Part shown: positions 1-8,877 of the stretch, piece by piece
How positions within the stretch are numbered: the stretch's first letter is position 1
Layout of the letters: every line of letters begins with the position of its first letter
DNA from: Mycobacterium senriense
Lineage (GTDB): Bacteria; Actinomycetota; Actinomycetes; Mycobacteriales; Mycobacteriaceae
Length of the DNA: 64,000 nt
Assembly: GCF_019668465.1 (NCBI RefSeq)
Contig: NZ_AP024828.1
Span: forward strand, 5,332,001-5,396,000
Direction: 5' to 3'
Position numbers and translations under genes: made by a program
The notes under the pieces: model-generated
Databases searched by the model: none
What the model was told of the DNA's origin: nothing
What the model saw: the letters and a program-made list of their open reading frames with translations, nothing else

Positions 1-86
1 CGCAGCACGTCGGCGACCCGGCGGGCGCGATTGGCCCGGGAGTCTTGGATATCCCGACTGGGTACTGGTTGCGCCACGGGAGTCAC
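1..86 (-). CDS. Partial GntR-like regulator, N-terminus only
   Basis: About 28 codons of an open frame read leftwards off the window edge from a GTG at 86 (a second in-frame GTG lies at 77). The peptide is hydrophilic and arginine-rich, ending RANRARRVADVLR, which resembles the start of the winged-helix domain of GntR-family transcription regulators. No strong Shine-Dalgarno sequence precedes the start. The gene is divergent from the membrane protein that begins at 314, so the 227 bp between them would hold both promoters. Nothing more can be said without the rest of the gene; it could be another protein with a similar helix. Confidence 0.35.
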   Translation of the reverse strand, partial: MTPVAQPVPSRDIQDSRANRARRVADVL

Positions 87-313
87 GCTAACGCAGCTCA
101 GGCCGGTTTTTCGGGTCGCCGATGAGGCACCGCGAGGGCGGCCGCGCGTATTGCGCCGGGCCGTCTCGAGGCCCGACCAGCTAAAACCGCCACCCGCCAC
201 GGTATTGCGCCACCTGCGCGAACGCGTCGGCTTTGTGATCCCGGTGAGTAGAACCTGTCACGCCGTGGAACCCTGATTCCCGGATGGGCACCCGACGGCG
301 GAAGGTGGAGTGC

Positions 314-1141
314 ATGACGGACGTTTCGAAACACGCGTTGACCAAGGTGCCGGCGGTCACCCTGGGGTTCTGGGTCATCAAGGTCTTGGCGACGACGTTG
401 GGCGAGACGGGCGGCGACACCGTCACGATGACCCTGAATTGGGGCTACGCCGCGGGGGTCGCGATTTTCGGCGTCGCGCTGGTGGCGCTGGTGGCGGCGC
501 AGATTCTCGCCCGGCGATTCCATGCGGTCCTCTACTGGGCGACGATCGTGGCCTCGACGACGTTCGGCACAGTGCTGGCCGATTTCGCGGACCGATCGCT
601 GGGCATCGGCTACACAGGCGGGTCTCTGCTGCTGCTGGCGTGCCTGCTGGTCACTTTGGGACTCTGGCGCTGGTCGCAGGGCACCGTATCGGTCAGCACC
701 GTCTCCACGCCCAAGGTGGAGGCCTTTTACTGGGCGACCATCACGTTCTCGCAGACGCTGGGCACCGCGCTCGGCGATTGGCTGGCCGACACACGCGATT
801 TCGGTTACGAACGCGGTGCGCTGGTTTTCGCGGTCGGCCTGGCGGTGGTCGCGGCCCTGTACTTCTGGACGTCCATCTCCCGCGTCACCTTGTTCTGGGT
901 CGCGTTCATCCTCACCAGGCCGCTGGGGGCGACCGTCGGTGACTTCATCGACAAGCCGGTCGCCGACGGTGGCCTGGCGTGGAGTCGCCCGCTCGCCTCG
1001 GCGGTGCTAGCGGCGCTGATCGCGGTGTTGGTCGTCGTCATACCGCAGCGGCCCGGTCACCACCCCGGCCAGCCCAAAGATGATGCGACGGAACACAATC
1101 CGGAAACCGGCGTCGAGCAACCGGACCGGGATCCACGCTGA
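314..1141 (+). CDS. Membrane protein with four internal repeats (COG4705-like)
   Basis: A 275-residue integral membrane protein of unknown function. Four copies of a module are visible: an aromatic residue and Trp or Gly-Phe-Trp, about eight residues, then Thr-x-Gly or Gly-Thr-x-x-Gly-Asp, followed by a second hydrophobic helix. Copies begin at VTLGFWVIK, LYWATIVAS, FYWATITFS and LFWVAFILT. The invariant acidic residue after each first helix (GET, LADF, LGDW, VGDF) suggests a polar site within the membrane. The tail is hydrophilic. An upstream ATG at 284 is in frame, but ATG 314 is preceded by AAGGTGGAG at good spacing and is preferred. It resembles COG4705 membrane-anchored proteins; no substrate can be inferred. 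Confidence 0.75.
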   Translation: MTDVSKHALTKVPAVTLGFWVIKVLATTLGETGGDTVTMTLNWGYAAGVAIFGVALVALVAAQILARRFHAVLYWATIVASTTFGTVLADFADRSLGIGYTGGSLLLLACLLVTLGLWRWSQGTVSVSTVSTPKVEAFYWATITFSQTLGTALGDWLADTRDFGYERGALVFAVGLAVVAALYFWTSISRVTLFWVAFILTRPLGATVGDFIDKPVADGGLAWSRPLASAVLAALIAVLVVVIPQRPGHHPGQPKDDATEHNPETGVEQPDRDPR

Positions 1142-1233
1142 CCCACCGGCGCGACCCGGCTCTCAACGATTTCACAGCGATTGGACCCTACGGTTTGTGA
1201 GGTCTGTAATGACGGCGGCACAAAGGAGCGGGG

Positions 1234-1560
1234 ATGCCACCCGGCACGCAGCGGCGCCAGGCGACGCCGCTCATGATGCTTCCCCCGATGGGCCTGCGCG
1301 AGCGTCGCATCGAGGAATGCACGACGATGTGGTTCAACCGCGACTTCTTCCAACAACCGTGGCCCGACTGGAAAGTCGACGTCGACGTGGACAGCCTGAC
1401 AACGTTCTTCAGCCACACCAATCCCGGTGAGACCATCGTCGGCCACCCGGTGCGCATCACGCTGGAAAACGCCGGCGTCGTGTGGGTGGCGACCAACCGT
1501 TTCTGCCGCATGGGCGGCCCGTTCGCCGAGGTGCTGATCGAGGCCCGCTGGCCCGACTGA
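1234..1560 (+). CDS. Small hypothetical protein
   Basis: A 108-residue soluble protein of unknown function. The start is supported by AAAGGAGCGGGG immediately upstream of the ATG. The first 30 residues are basic and low in structure; the rest looks like a compact alpha/beta domain rich in Trp, Phe and Val, with an aspartate-rich stretch (WKVDVDVDSL) and a conserved-looking C-terminal half ending in EARWPD. There is no signal peptide or membrane segment. It lies 33 bp upstream of the response regulator on the same strand, so it may be cotranscribed with it or carry its promoter. Confidence 0.6.
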   Translation: MPPGTQRRQATPLMMLPPMGLRERRIEECTTMWFNRDFFQQPWPDWKVDVDVDSLTTFFSHTNPGETIVGHPVRITLENAGVVWVATNRFCRMGGPFAEVLIEARWPD

Positions 1561-1581
1561 CGGTGCGCCCGGCGCTCGACG

Positions 1582-1587
1582 TAGCGT
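1582..1587 (+). promoter_or_regulatory. Candidate -10 box, leaderless start of response regulator
   Basis: TAGCGT fits the mycobacterial TAnnnT -10 element and ends six bases before the ATG at 1594. No Shine-Dalgarno sequence is visible in that gap. This spacing is what is expected for a leaderless transcript beginning at the A of the ATG. No -35 element was identified; the call is an inference from spacing. Confidence 0.35.
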
Positions 1588-1593
1588 TGAAAC

Positions 1594-2262
1594 ATGAGAG
1601 TCCTGCTCGTCGAGGATGAACCGCGGCTGTCCGCCACCGTGGCCAGGGGACTCAAGGCTGAGGGATTCGTCGTCGTGACCGTCGGCAACGGTGTCGACGG
1701 CCTGCGGGAGGCCACCGAAAACGGTTTCGACGTAATCATTCTCGACATCATGCTGCCCGAGCTCAGCGGCTATGAGGTGCTGCGCCGAATGCGGTCGCAC
1801 AACGTGTGGACACCGGTGCTCATGCTGACCGCCAAGGACGGTGAGTATGACGAGACGGACGCCTTCGATCTGGGTGCGGACGACTACCTGACCAAGCCGT
1901 TCTCGTTCCGGGTGCTGGTGGCGCGGCTGCGGGCGCTGATTCGTCGCGGCGCGCCGGCGCGGCCGGTGGTGCTGAAAGCCGGGACGCTGACGCTGGATCC
2001 CGCCCGGCACACGGTCAAACGCGGCTCGGCCCCGATCGCGCTGACTCCCCGCGAGTACGGGGTGCTCGAGTTCCTGATGCGCAACAAGGACGTGGTGGTG
2101 ACCAAGGCCGAGATCCTGCAGAACGTGTGGGACGCGCATCATCACGGCCCCGACAACGTGGTCGAGGTCTACGTGGGATATCTGCGTCGCAAGATCGATG
2201 TCCCCTTCGGCACCAACACCATCGAGACGATTCGGGGCGTCGGTTACCGATTGCTCTGCTGA
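1594..2262 (+). CDS. OmpR-family response regulator
   Basis: A 222-residue two-component response regulator with an N-terminal receiver domain (about 1-115) and a C-terminal winged-helix DNA-binding domain (about 125-222). The acidic pocket LLVEDEP, phospho-acceptor Asp51 in IILDIMLPE, the conserved Thr in MLTAKD and the Lys in DDYLTKPF are all present, so it should be phosphorylatable. The wing ends with the typical IETIRGVGYRL. Its presumed partner kinase lies immediately downstream on the opposite strand; the two coding ends overlap by 19 bp (2244-2262), an unusual convergent arrangement for a cognate pair. It may start leaderless (TAGCGT at 1582). The signal and targets cannot be read from the sequence. 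Confidence 0.93.
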   Translation: MRVLLVEDEPRLSATVARGLKAEGFVVVTVGNGVDGLREATENGFDVIILDIMLPELSGYEVLRRMRSHNVWTPVLMLTAKDGEYDETDAFDLGADDYLTKPFSFRVLVARLRALIRRGAPARPVVLKAGTLTLDPARHTVKRGSAPIALTPREYGVLEFLMRNKDVVVTKAEILQNVWDAHHHGPDNVVEVYVGYLRRKIDVPFGTNTIETIRGVGYRLLC

Positions 2263-3662
2263 AACACGGGCAACGTCACGATCATCTTGGTTCCGCCGGA
2301 CGGCGGGTCGTCGATGGTGACCGTTCCCCCGTGTGCGGCCACGATCTCGGCGACGATCGCCAGGCCGAGGCCCGCCCCTCCCCCGCTTCGGGCCCGGTCG
2401 GAATCCAGGCGCACGAAACGTTCGAAAACCCGGCTCCGGTCGGCGGGGGCAATTCCCGGGCCGTCGTCGCTGACGGTCACGACCACCGCCCCGCCCCGGC
2501 CGCCGACTGCTATACCCACGCACGAAACCGCATGGCGGACAGCATTTTCGACGAGGTTACGGATCATCCGCGACATGGCCACCGGGTCGGCTTCCAGGCG
2601 CACCGGACGGATATCGGTGTGCACCACGCGTTGCGTGTCACGCTGCGCGCGGTCGGCTTCGGCGCGCGCGAGGTCGTCGAGGGCCACCTGCTCCTTGCGC
2701 CGGAGCAGCGTCTGCTCGTCGGCGCGGGCCAGCAGCAGCAGATCTTCGATCAGGGTGTGCATGCGCTGCGCCTCGGGCAGCAAGGTGTTCACCGCCAGGT
2801 CGGCGTCGAGCAGATCGGGATGGGCCTCTGCCACTTCCAGCCCGGAGATGATGGTGGCCAGCGGACTCCGCAATTCGTGGGACGCGTCGCCGACAAAGCG
2901 TTGCTGCGCACGGTGACCCGCTTCCAGACGCGACAGCATCTCGTTCATGGTGACGGCCAGGGCCGCGATCTCGTCGTGGCTGTCGGGCACCGGCACCCGC
3001 TCGGCCAGATCGGACGTGGAGATGTCGGCCACCCTGGTCCGGATGGCGTCCACCGACTGCAGGGAGCGGCGCACCAGCCAGTAGGTCGCGCCCGCCACGA
3101 CCGCGACGATCACCGGCGCGCTACAGGCCAATAAGATCGCGATGGCCCGCGCGGTCCCCTCGACCGCCTCGCTGCCCCCTCCCACCAGCACCGTGTACAC
3201 ACCGGATCGGGTTGCGACTTTTTGGCCACTGACCCGCATGTCGTCACCGGCCACCGCGTCGTCTGGCAGGCCGCGACGCAGGTTGAAGTCGAACTGATCC
3301 GCCGCGACCAGCGGCGTTTTCGGCGCCGAGCCGGATCGCTTGACCACGTTGCCATCCGGACCGATCAGCTGGGTTGCGACCACCCGCTGATCGGTGTGCA
3401 GCAACGCGTTGTCGAGGTCGTCGAACGAATCGGCCTGCAGCGCCTTGGTGATGTCGCGGACCCTCTCGGCGGCGGCGTAATCGACGCCCGTCAACAGCGT
3501 GCGGTACAGGATCGCGTCCAAGCCGGCGCCGGCCACGCCGAGCGCACACAGCACGACGATCGCCGACACGGCCGCCGAGCGAGCCGAGATGCCCAGGTGG
3601 GCGAGGCGCCACGGACGCGATCGCCCGCTTCGCCGAAACGGCCCGACACCGGATATTCGCAC
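2244..3662 (-). CDS. Membrane sensor histidine kinase
   Basis: A 472-residue sensor kinase. Two membrane spans (about 29-52 and 173-196) bracket an extracytoplasmic sensor region of about 120 residues without a recognised fold. A HAMP linker (about 197-250) leads into the HisKA dimerisation domain with the phospho-accepting His262 in DASHELRSPLATI. The HATPase domain carries the N box (MIRNLVENAVRHA), G1 (VSDDGPGIAP), F box (FERFVR) and G2 (GGAGLGLAI). All catalytic motifs are intact. It faces the OmpR-type regulator tail to tail, so the pair cannot be cotranscribed from one promoter although they are very likely cognate. Confidence 0.93.
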   Translation of the reverse strand: MRISGVGPFRRSGRSRPWRLAHLGISARSAAVSAIVVLCALGVAGAGLDAILYRTLLTGVDYAAAERVRDITKALQADSFDDLDNALLHTDQRVVATQLIGPDGNVVKRSGSAPKTPLVAADQFDFNLRRGLPDDAVAGDDMRVSGQKVATRSGVYTVLVGGGSEAVEGTARAIAILLACSAPVIVAVVAGATYWLVRRSLQSVDAIRTRVADISTSDLAERVPVPDSHDEIAALAVTMNEMLSRLEAGHRAQQRFVGDASHELRSPLATIISGLEVAEAHPDLLDADLAVNTLLPEAQRMHTLIEDLLLLARADEQTLLRRKEQVALDDLARAEADRAQRDTQRVVHTDIRPVRLEADPVAMSRMIRNLVENAVRHAVSCVGIAVGGRGGAVVVTVSDDGPGIAPADRSRVFERFVRLDSDRARSGGGAGLGLAIVAEIVAAHGGTVTIDDPPSGGTKMIVTLPVFQQSNR

Positions 3663-3759
3663 GTCGTTAATTCTGCAGCCCCGCGGCCCCGGCTGAAAAC
3701 ATTGAGCTCAGCGCCTTCTCAGCGGCCTCTCAGCGGCCGCGTCCTAGGCTGGCGCCGTC

Positions 3760-4041
3760 ATGTTCAGTACTGCACGCCCTGTGCGTCGTAACGATCGTGC
3801 GGTCGCCCGAATATTGGTCAGCGCGGCCGTCGTGTTCGGCTCCGCTGTCCTGGCTGCGCCGGCCGGCGCCGACCCGAGTCCGTTCAATACCCTCAGTTCG
3901 AGCTGCAACCAGACGGCTCCCGCGGGCCGCGACGCCCTGCTGCAGGGGATCCGGCGAGGTATCGCCGACTGGTCGCCGGGCGCACCGCACACCCCGGCCC
4001 GCGCCGCCTGCGGCGCGAATCCGACTCCGGCGACCGGCTGA
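3760..4041 (+). CDS. Small secreted protein with signal peptide
   Basis: A 93-residue exported protein of unknown function. The N-terminus has arginines followed by a hydrophobic core (ARILVSAAVVFGSAVLA) and a likely signal-peptidase site after APAGA, leaving a mature peptide that begins DPSPFNTLS. Two cysteines (SSSCNQ and RAACGAN) could form a disulfide. The DPSPFNTLS type of mature start recurs in small mycobacterial secreted proteins of unknown role. It ends four bases before the convergent end of adi. Confidence 0.7.
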   Translation: MFSTARPVRRNDRAVARILVSAAVVFGSAVLAAPAGADPSPFNTLSSSCNQTAPAGRDALLQGIRRGIADWSPGAPHTPARAACGANPTPATG

Positions 4042-4045
4042 TCGC

Positions 4046-6910
4046 TCAGCTGCTGTCGGCGACCGACGGCACCGCCGGGGCGTCGTTGGCACCGTTGTTG
4101 CGCGCGCCATTGGACGCCGACGCGTCCGCCGGCAGCTCGAACGCCGCGGTCACCGAGCCCACCGCCGCCATCGCGGCATTGCGTTGCGCCTCCATCCGGG
4201 CCAGCGCCGTCTCGGTGAAGACCGACAACCCGAGATCGGGGTTGTACCCGTGGATTTCCTTGACGTCGAGCTGGGCCAGGAAGTAGACGATCTCCTTGGA
4301 GACCACCTGACCCGGGACCAGCACCGGAAAGCCCGGCGGGTAGGGCACCACGAAGGTGGTCGACACCAAGGTCTTGCCCTCGGCCAGTCGCCGCCCTGCC
4401 ATGCCGATCAGCACGTGTTCGCGGTCAGTCTCCTCGTAGCCAGCGTAGAACGCCGACCGCATGTCGCCGAAGTTGCACTCGTCGACGGGCCGGAACGCGA
4501 CGTCGAATTCGCTGAAGTCGGGCAGGTGCGGCAGGTCCTCGGTGATCTCCTCGACATGACGCTGCTGCAACGCCCGGTCGGCGACGCTGGCCGCCTTCTC
4601 GGTGCGGTCGAAATCGATTGCCACCCTTCGCAACACGTCGAGCAGGTAATGCACGCTGGACCAGGTGACGCCGATCGTGAAGATCAGCAGCACGCTGTTG
4701 ATCGACGTCTTGTTGATCTGGATCCCGAATCGCTCCATCAGGATCTTCTCGCGGAAGTCGTAGCCGTTCATCCCGGTCGCGCCCACGAACAGGGTCACCC
4801 GCGTCGCGTCCAGCACGAACTGGTCGGAGCGCCAGGCCTCGTTCCACTCGGCCAGCGCGCCCTGCCTGACCTCCCGGTAGGAACTCACCGAGGACTCCCG
4901 GAACTCCTCAGGCACCAGGTCGGATTCGTCGAGGATGCGGAACCACTTGCTGATCAACCGGTCTTTTCGCACCCGATGACGGAAGACCAGCGCCATGTCG
5001 TATACCTGGCGGACCAGTTGGAAGCCCTCGATGTCGACCTGGCGGCGGGCCAGGTCGAGGGACGCCAGCAGCTGCTGGTTCGGCGACGTCGAGGTGTGCG
5101 TCAGGAACGCCTCAGCGAAGGAATCCCGGGTGAGCGCGTTGAAATCCTGGTCGCGCACGTGGATCATCGACGCCTGCCGCAGCGCAGACAGCGACTTGTG
5201 CGTGGAGTGCGTGGCGTAGACGCGCACCCGGGCGGTGGCCGGGTCGGGCATCAGCTCGCGCTCGACCCACTCCGACCGGTCGACACCGTCCATAGAGGCG
5301 GCCCATTTCCGGTATTCCGCAACGTATTCCGGCGATGCCAGCATCTGCTCCAGGCGCTCGGCGGACACCATGGCGGTCCGCTGCCGGGCCCACGGCACGG
5401 CCGTGGCGAACGCATACCACGCCTCGTCCCACAAAAAGCAGATGTCCGGCTTGATCGCCAGCACCTCCTGCATGACCTGCACGGGGTTGTAGACGACGCC
5501 GTCGAAGGTGCAGTTGGTCAGCAGCAGCATGCGCACCCGGTGCAGCTGTCCGGCCGCCTCCAGGTCCAGCAGCGTCTGCTTGATGGTGCGCAGCGACACC
5601 GCGCCATAGATCGCGAACTGCGGCAGCGGATACGCGTCCAGGTACAGCGGGTAGGCACCGGCCAGCACCAGCCCGTAGTGGTGCGACTTGTGGCAGTTGC
5701 GGTCGATCAGCACGATGTCGCCCGGCCGGGTCAGTGACTGCACCACGATCTTGTTGGCCGTCGACGTCCCGTTGGTGACGAAGTAGGTGTGGTCGGCGTT
5801 CCACGTCTTGGCGGCCTTGTCCATCGCCTTTTTGATGTTGCCGTGCGGGTCCAGCAGCGAGTCGAGGCCGCCGGAGGTGGTGGAGGTTTCGGCCATGAAG
5901 ATGTTGCGGCCGTAGAACTCCCCCATGTCCTGCAGCGACCTGGAGTTGAAGATGCTGGCGCCGCGCGCGACGGGCAGGGCGTGGAACTGGCCGACCGGCG
6001 CGGCAGCATACGCGCGCAGCGCGTCGAAAAACGGTGTGGCGTAACGGTTTCGCAGTCCGGCGAGCACCGTGCTGTGCAGGTCCGTGACGTCGTTGAGCCG
6101 GTAGAACGTGCGGTCGTAGACGTCGGGTTCGGTGTCGTCGCCGGCGGCGATCGACTCGTCGGTCAGCAGATACAGGTCGATGTGGGGTCGCAGCTCGCGA
6201 ATCCACTCGCCGCACTCCACCCAGTCGTTGGCCCGATCGGGAATGACCCCGTCCACATCCTCGTTCGGCCCCAGCAGCGTGTTCATCAGCGGCAGCCGGT
6301 CGCGGGACCGCAGCGGCAGGTCGTCGCGGATGATCGCGGCCTGAATCTCTCCGTTCAGCGCAACCGCCGTGATGGCGTCTTCGACGCTGGGCACCACCAG
6401 GATCTCGAACTGCACATCGTCGGACGCGCAGCGCAGCGCGCGCAGGCACTCGGCCAGGCTGTCCGGCGCCGTGCTCGGGGCGTCGTCGGCCAGCAGCACG
6501 GTGTAGAAGTGCTGCTGCTTGGCCTGGGCGACCAGCTCCTGGTCATCCAGCGGCGCGGAGGTATCGAAAAGCCCTGCGCGGTCGCCGTATTCACTCAGCA
6601 GCCGCACGGCCAGGGAGACCTCCTCGGTGAGCCGCACGGTGGACAGGCTCTCCAGGTGGGCCCGGAAGATCGCCAGGTTCGCCGCACCGGGGTACAGCCA
6701 GTACCGCTCGTAGGCGGCGATGCGATCCATGAGGCGCTTCACCCGCGCCACGTCGTGGGTCTTGTCCAGTCCGGCGAGGTCCACCTCGGCGAGGTGACGG
6801 CACGCGTCGTCGAGCAGGTTCCAGGTGTCGACCCGGGCGTAGGACGGATTGGCCACGGCCGCCAGTGCGGACACTCGAAGTCGTCGCGGCTGGGTGCTGT
6901 ATCGAATCAT
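4046..6910 (-). CDS. adi: Orn/Lys/Arg decarboxylase family protein (adi)
   Basis: A 954-residue pyridoxal-phosphate enzyme of the ornithine/lysine/arginine decarboxylase family, very close to M. tuberculosis Rv2531c. An N-terminal regulatory-like region (about 1-270) precedes the aspartate-aminotransferase-fold core. The PLP Schiff-base lysine is Lys572 in THSTHKSLSAL; the phosphate and ring contacts are in TNGTSTANK and FLWDEAWYAF. The C-terminal domain follows from about residue 720. The start at ATG 6910 is chosen because AGGTGA lies five bases upstream and it matches the family N-terminus; an in-frame ATG at 6991 would add 27 unlikely residues. Substrate preference is not evident, so the arginine decarboxylase name is only historical. 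Confidence 0.93.
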   Translation of the reverse strand: MIRYSTQPRRLRVSALAAVANPSYARVDTWNLLDDACRHLAEVDLAGLDKTHDVARVKRLMDRIAAYERYWLYPGAANLAIFRAHLESLSTVRLTEEVSLAVRLLSEYGDRAGLFDTSAPLDDQELVAQAKQQHFYTVLLADDAPSTAPDSLAECLRALRCASDDVQFEILVVPSVEDAITAVALNGEIQAAIIRDDLPLRSRDRLPLMNTLLGPNEDVDGVIPDRANDWVECGEWIRELRPHIDLYLLTDESIAAGDDTEPDVYDRTFYRLNDVTDLHSTVLAGLRNRYATPFFDALRAYAAAPVGQFHALPVARGASIFNSRSLQDMGEFYGRNIFMAETSTTSGGLDSLLDPHGNIKKAMDKAAKTWNADHTYFVTNGTSTANKIVVQSLTRPGDIVLIDRNCHKSHHYGLVLAGAYPLYLDAYPLPQFAIYGAVSLRTIKQTLLDLEAAGQLHRVRMLLLTNCTFDGVVYNPVQVMQEVLAIKPDICFLWDEAWYAFATAVPWARQRTAMVSAERLEQMLASPEYVAEYRKWAASMDGVDRSEWVERELMPDPATARVRVYATHSTHKSLSALRQASMIHVRDQDFNALTRDSFAEAFLTHTSTSPNQQLLASLDLARRQVDIEGFQLVRQVYDMALVFRHRVRKDRLISKWFRILDESDLVPEEFRESSVSSYREVRQGALAEWNEAWRSDQFVLDATRVTLFVGATGMNGYDFREKILMERFGIQINKTSINSVLLIFTIGVTWSSVHYLLDVLRRVAIDFDRTEKAASVADRALQQRHVEEITEDLPHLPDFSEFDVAFRPVDECNFGDMRSAFYAGYEETDREHVLIGMAGRRLAEGKTLVSTTFVVPYPPGFPVLVPGQVVSKEIVYFLAQLDVKEIHGYNPDLGLSVFTETALARMEAQRNAAMAAVGSVTAAFELPADASASNGARNNGANDAPAVPSVADSS

Positions 6911-7005
6911 GATCTCACCTGTTCTTCTCGGATCGCCGCCGCTGACGTGCCGCTCGTATTGTGAACCCGCTGCGCCACGCCCCGTGGTCATTTACCCCAG
7001 CTTGC

Positions 7006-7407
7006 TCAGTGATCCGCCTCGTCGTCACTGTCCACAATGCCGCCTCGAAGGCGACGATTACCCCGCGCGCCGTCCGTCCACCGCAGCATGGGCAGCTCGA
7101 GGCGACGGACCGGCAACTCGGTGACATCGCTGAGCGAGCGCACCACGCCCTGCGTCAGCCCCATGATCGCGGCCATCACCGGCAGCAGCGGCTGCAGCGG
7201 CTTGGCCGCCGAACGCACCGTGCTGATGCGGCGGGCGACGGCCACCCGCTCGACGCAGTGATACAGCCAGGCGCCCACACCCAGCGCGTAGATCGACAGC
7301 ACCGAGGCCACGATGGTCAGGCGAAAGGCGGCGCAGATCACCGCGCCCAGCACCACCGTCGCGGCCAGGATGGCCGCCACGAGCAGGCGCAGCTCCAACC
7401 GGGTCAT
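7006..7407 (-). CDS. Small membrane protein, Rv2532c-like
   Basis: A 133-residue protein with two N-terminal transmembrane helices (about 7-29 and 33-52) and a cytoplasmic, arginine-rich C-terminus ending in an acidic tail. Length equals that remembered for Rv2532c. It overlaps nusB by four bases (ATGA, 7404-7407), so it is the last gene of a pepQ-efp-nusB transcription unit and is probably translationally coupled to nusB. Function is unknown. Confidence 0.8.
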   Translation of the reverse strand: MTRLELRLLVAAILAATVVLGAVICAAFRLTIVASVLSIYALGVGAWLYHCVERVAVARRISTVRSAAKPLQPLLPVMAAIMGLTQGVVRSLSDVTELPVRRLELPMLRWTDGARGNRRLRGGIVDSDDEADH

Positions 7408-7913
7408 GGTTGCGGTCCGTGGTCCTCCGGTGTGCCTGCGGTGTCGGAACCCGCCGCACCCCGGACCGCCTGGGCGGCGGCCCTGATCTGCGGTGTCACC
7501 AGCATGACCTGGCCGAGCACCCCGTTGACGAAGCCCGGCGAGTCATCGGTGGACAGTTCCTTGGCCAGCTGTACGGCCTCGTCCACGGCGACGGGCTCGG
7601 GCACGTCGTCGGCGTAGAGCAGCTCCCAGACCGCGACCCGCAGGATGGCGCGGTCCACCGCGGGCAGCCGGTCCAGCGTCCAGCCCTGCAGATGCGAGCT
7701 GATCAGGTCATCGATGTGCGCGGCGTGTTCGCCGACCCCCCGGGCCGCCGCGGCCGTATACGGCTGCAGGGGCGCGACTTCGGGGTTCGTCTCCGCGAGC
7801 CCGGTGCGGACGTCGACGACCTCCGCCGGGCTCAGCCCACGGGCCTCGGCTTCGAACAACAAATCGACGGCACGCTTACGGGCCTGATGGCGTCCCCGCA
7901 CGGGTCTGCTCAC
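7404..7913 (-). CDS. nusB: Transcription antitermination factor NusB
   Basis: A 169-residue all-alpha RNA-binding protein that, with NusE/S10, binds boxA RNA and promotes rRNA antitermination. The arginine-rich N-terminus ([19 protein letters not shown]) and the helical core with [16 protein letters not shown] and [19 protein letters not shown] are diagnostic. The GTG start at 7913 overlaps the efp stop as GTGA. The tail after about residue 150 is variable. Confidence 0.95.
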   Translation of the reverse strand: MSRPVRGRHQARKRAVDLLFEAEARGLSPAEVVDVRTGLAETNPEVAPLQPYTAAAARGVGEHAAHIDDLISSHLQGWTLDRLPAVDRAILRVAVWELLYADDVPEPVAVDEAVQLAKELSTDDSPGFVNGVLGQVMLVTPQIRAAAQAVRGAAGSDTAGTPEDHGPQP

Positions 7914-8473
7914 GCGTTGACGCGCCCCAGGTAGCTGCCGTCGCGCGTGTCGACCTTCAGCTTGTCTCCGGTGTTGATGAACAGCGGCACCTGGATCTCG
8001 GCGCCGGTCTCCACGGTGGCGGGCTTGGTGCCGGCGCTTGACCGGTCGCCCTGCAGGCCCGGCTCCGTGTGCGTGACCTCCATCTCGACCGAGACGGGCA
8101 GCTCGAGGTACAGCGGGGCGCCGTTGTGGAATGCCACCTGCACCGGCAGGCCCTCCAGCAGGAACCGCGCGGAATCGCCGACCAGCGACTCGGGCAGCGG
8201 GTGCTGCTCGTAGTCCTGGCTGTCCATGAACACGAAATCCGAACCGTCGCGGTACAGGTACGTGGCGTCGCGCCGGTCGACGGTGGCGGTCTCCACCTTC
8301 ACGCCGGCGTTGTACGTCTTGTCGACGACCTTGCCGGAGAGCACGTTCTTGAGCTTGGTCCGCACGAAGGCCGGCCCCTTGCCCGGTTTGACGTGCTGGA
8401 ACTCGACGATCTGCCACAGCTGGCCGTCGATCACCAGCACCAGTCCGTTCTTGAAATCGGCAGTGCTTGCCAC
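7910..8473 (-). CDS. efp: Elongation factor P
   Basis: A 187-residue EF-P, which binds between the P and E sites of the ribosome and rescues stalling at polyproline stretches. The three-beta-barrel architecture is complete, from [17 protein letters not shown] to the conserved end [14 protein letters not shown]. The loop that enters the peptidyl transferase centre carries Lys32 in PGKGPAF. The GTG start at 8473 is fixed by GAGGAGATATACC just upstream and by exact family length. It overlaps nusB by four bases. Confidence 0.97.
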   Translation of the reverse strand: MASTADFKNGLVLVIDGQLWQIVEFQHVKPGKGPAFVRTKLKNVLSGKVVDKTYNAGVKVETATVDRRDATYLYRDGSDFVFMDSQDYEQHPLPESLVGDSARFLLEGLPVQVAFHNGAPLYLELPVSVEMEVTHTEPGLQGDRSSAGTKPATVETGAEIQVPLFINTGDKLKVDTRDGSYLGRVNA

Positions 8474-8598
8474 GGTTCGGTATATCTCCTCAGACGTTGG
8501 ACAGTCGCTACGGAACTGTCTGTAACTTGTCGGCCAGTTTAGAGCGCTCCGCGACCGCGCCCCGCGGGCCGGGGTCGGGCCGCGACGCGCGAAACGCC

Positions 8599-8823
8599 CT
8601 AGCGGTGGACGCGTTCGGAGCCGACCGCGGCGTGCTCGTCCGGCGACGGCAGCGGCTTGATCATCGTCAGCAGCGGGACATGCAGCGTGACCCCGCTGGC
8701 GAACGGCACGTGGATCGCGAAGTAGACGATCTGCATCTCCAGCCGCATCTCCCGAAGGGGCTGGGCGTACATGTCCCACCGGAAATCCCGGAGGCGCGCC
8801 AACCCCCGTGCCACCCCGTTCAC
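8599..8823 (-). CDS. Small hypothetical protein between pepQ and efp
   Basis: A possible 74-residue protein starting at GTG 8823, between pepQ (ending 8878) and efp (starting 8473). It has a basic N-terminus ([16 protein letters not shown]), a central mildly hydrophobic region ([18 protein letters not shown]) and a polar end. The strand and tight spacing fit the operon, and codon-position bias looks coding, but I do not recognise a family and the Shine-Dalgarno sequence is weak. Confidence 0.45.
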   Translation of the reverse strand: MNGVARGLARLRDFRWDMYAQPLREMRLEMQIVYFAIHVPFASGVTLHVPLLTMIKPLPSPDEHAAVGSERVHR

Positions 8824-8877
8824 GCACCCGACTGTACTCGGGGGCGCAACCCCGGCAAAGCCGTCCGTCGGCGGTCG

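Noticed and set aside
31..276. Plus-strand 81-codon frame at the window start
   Set aside because: Composition is Arg/Pro-rich shadow type, no Shine-Dalgarno sequence, and it overlaps the likely promoter region.
98..523. Minus-strand 141-codon frame opposite the membrane protein
   Set aside because: Antisense of the COG4705-like gene with unstructured Arg/Gly-rich composition.
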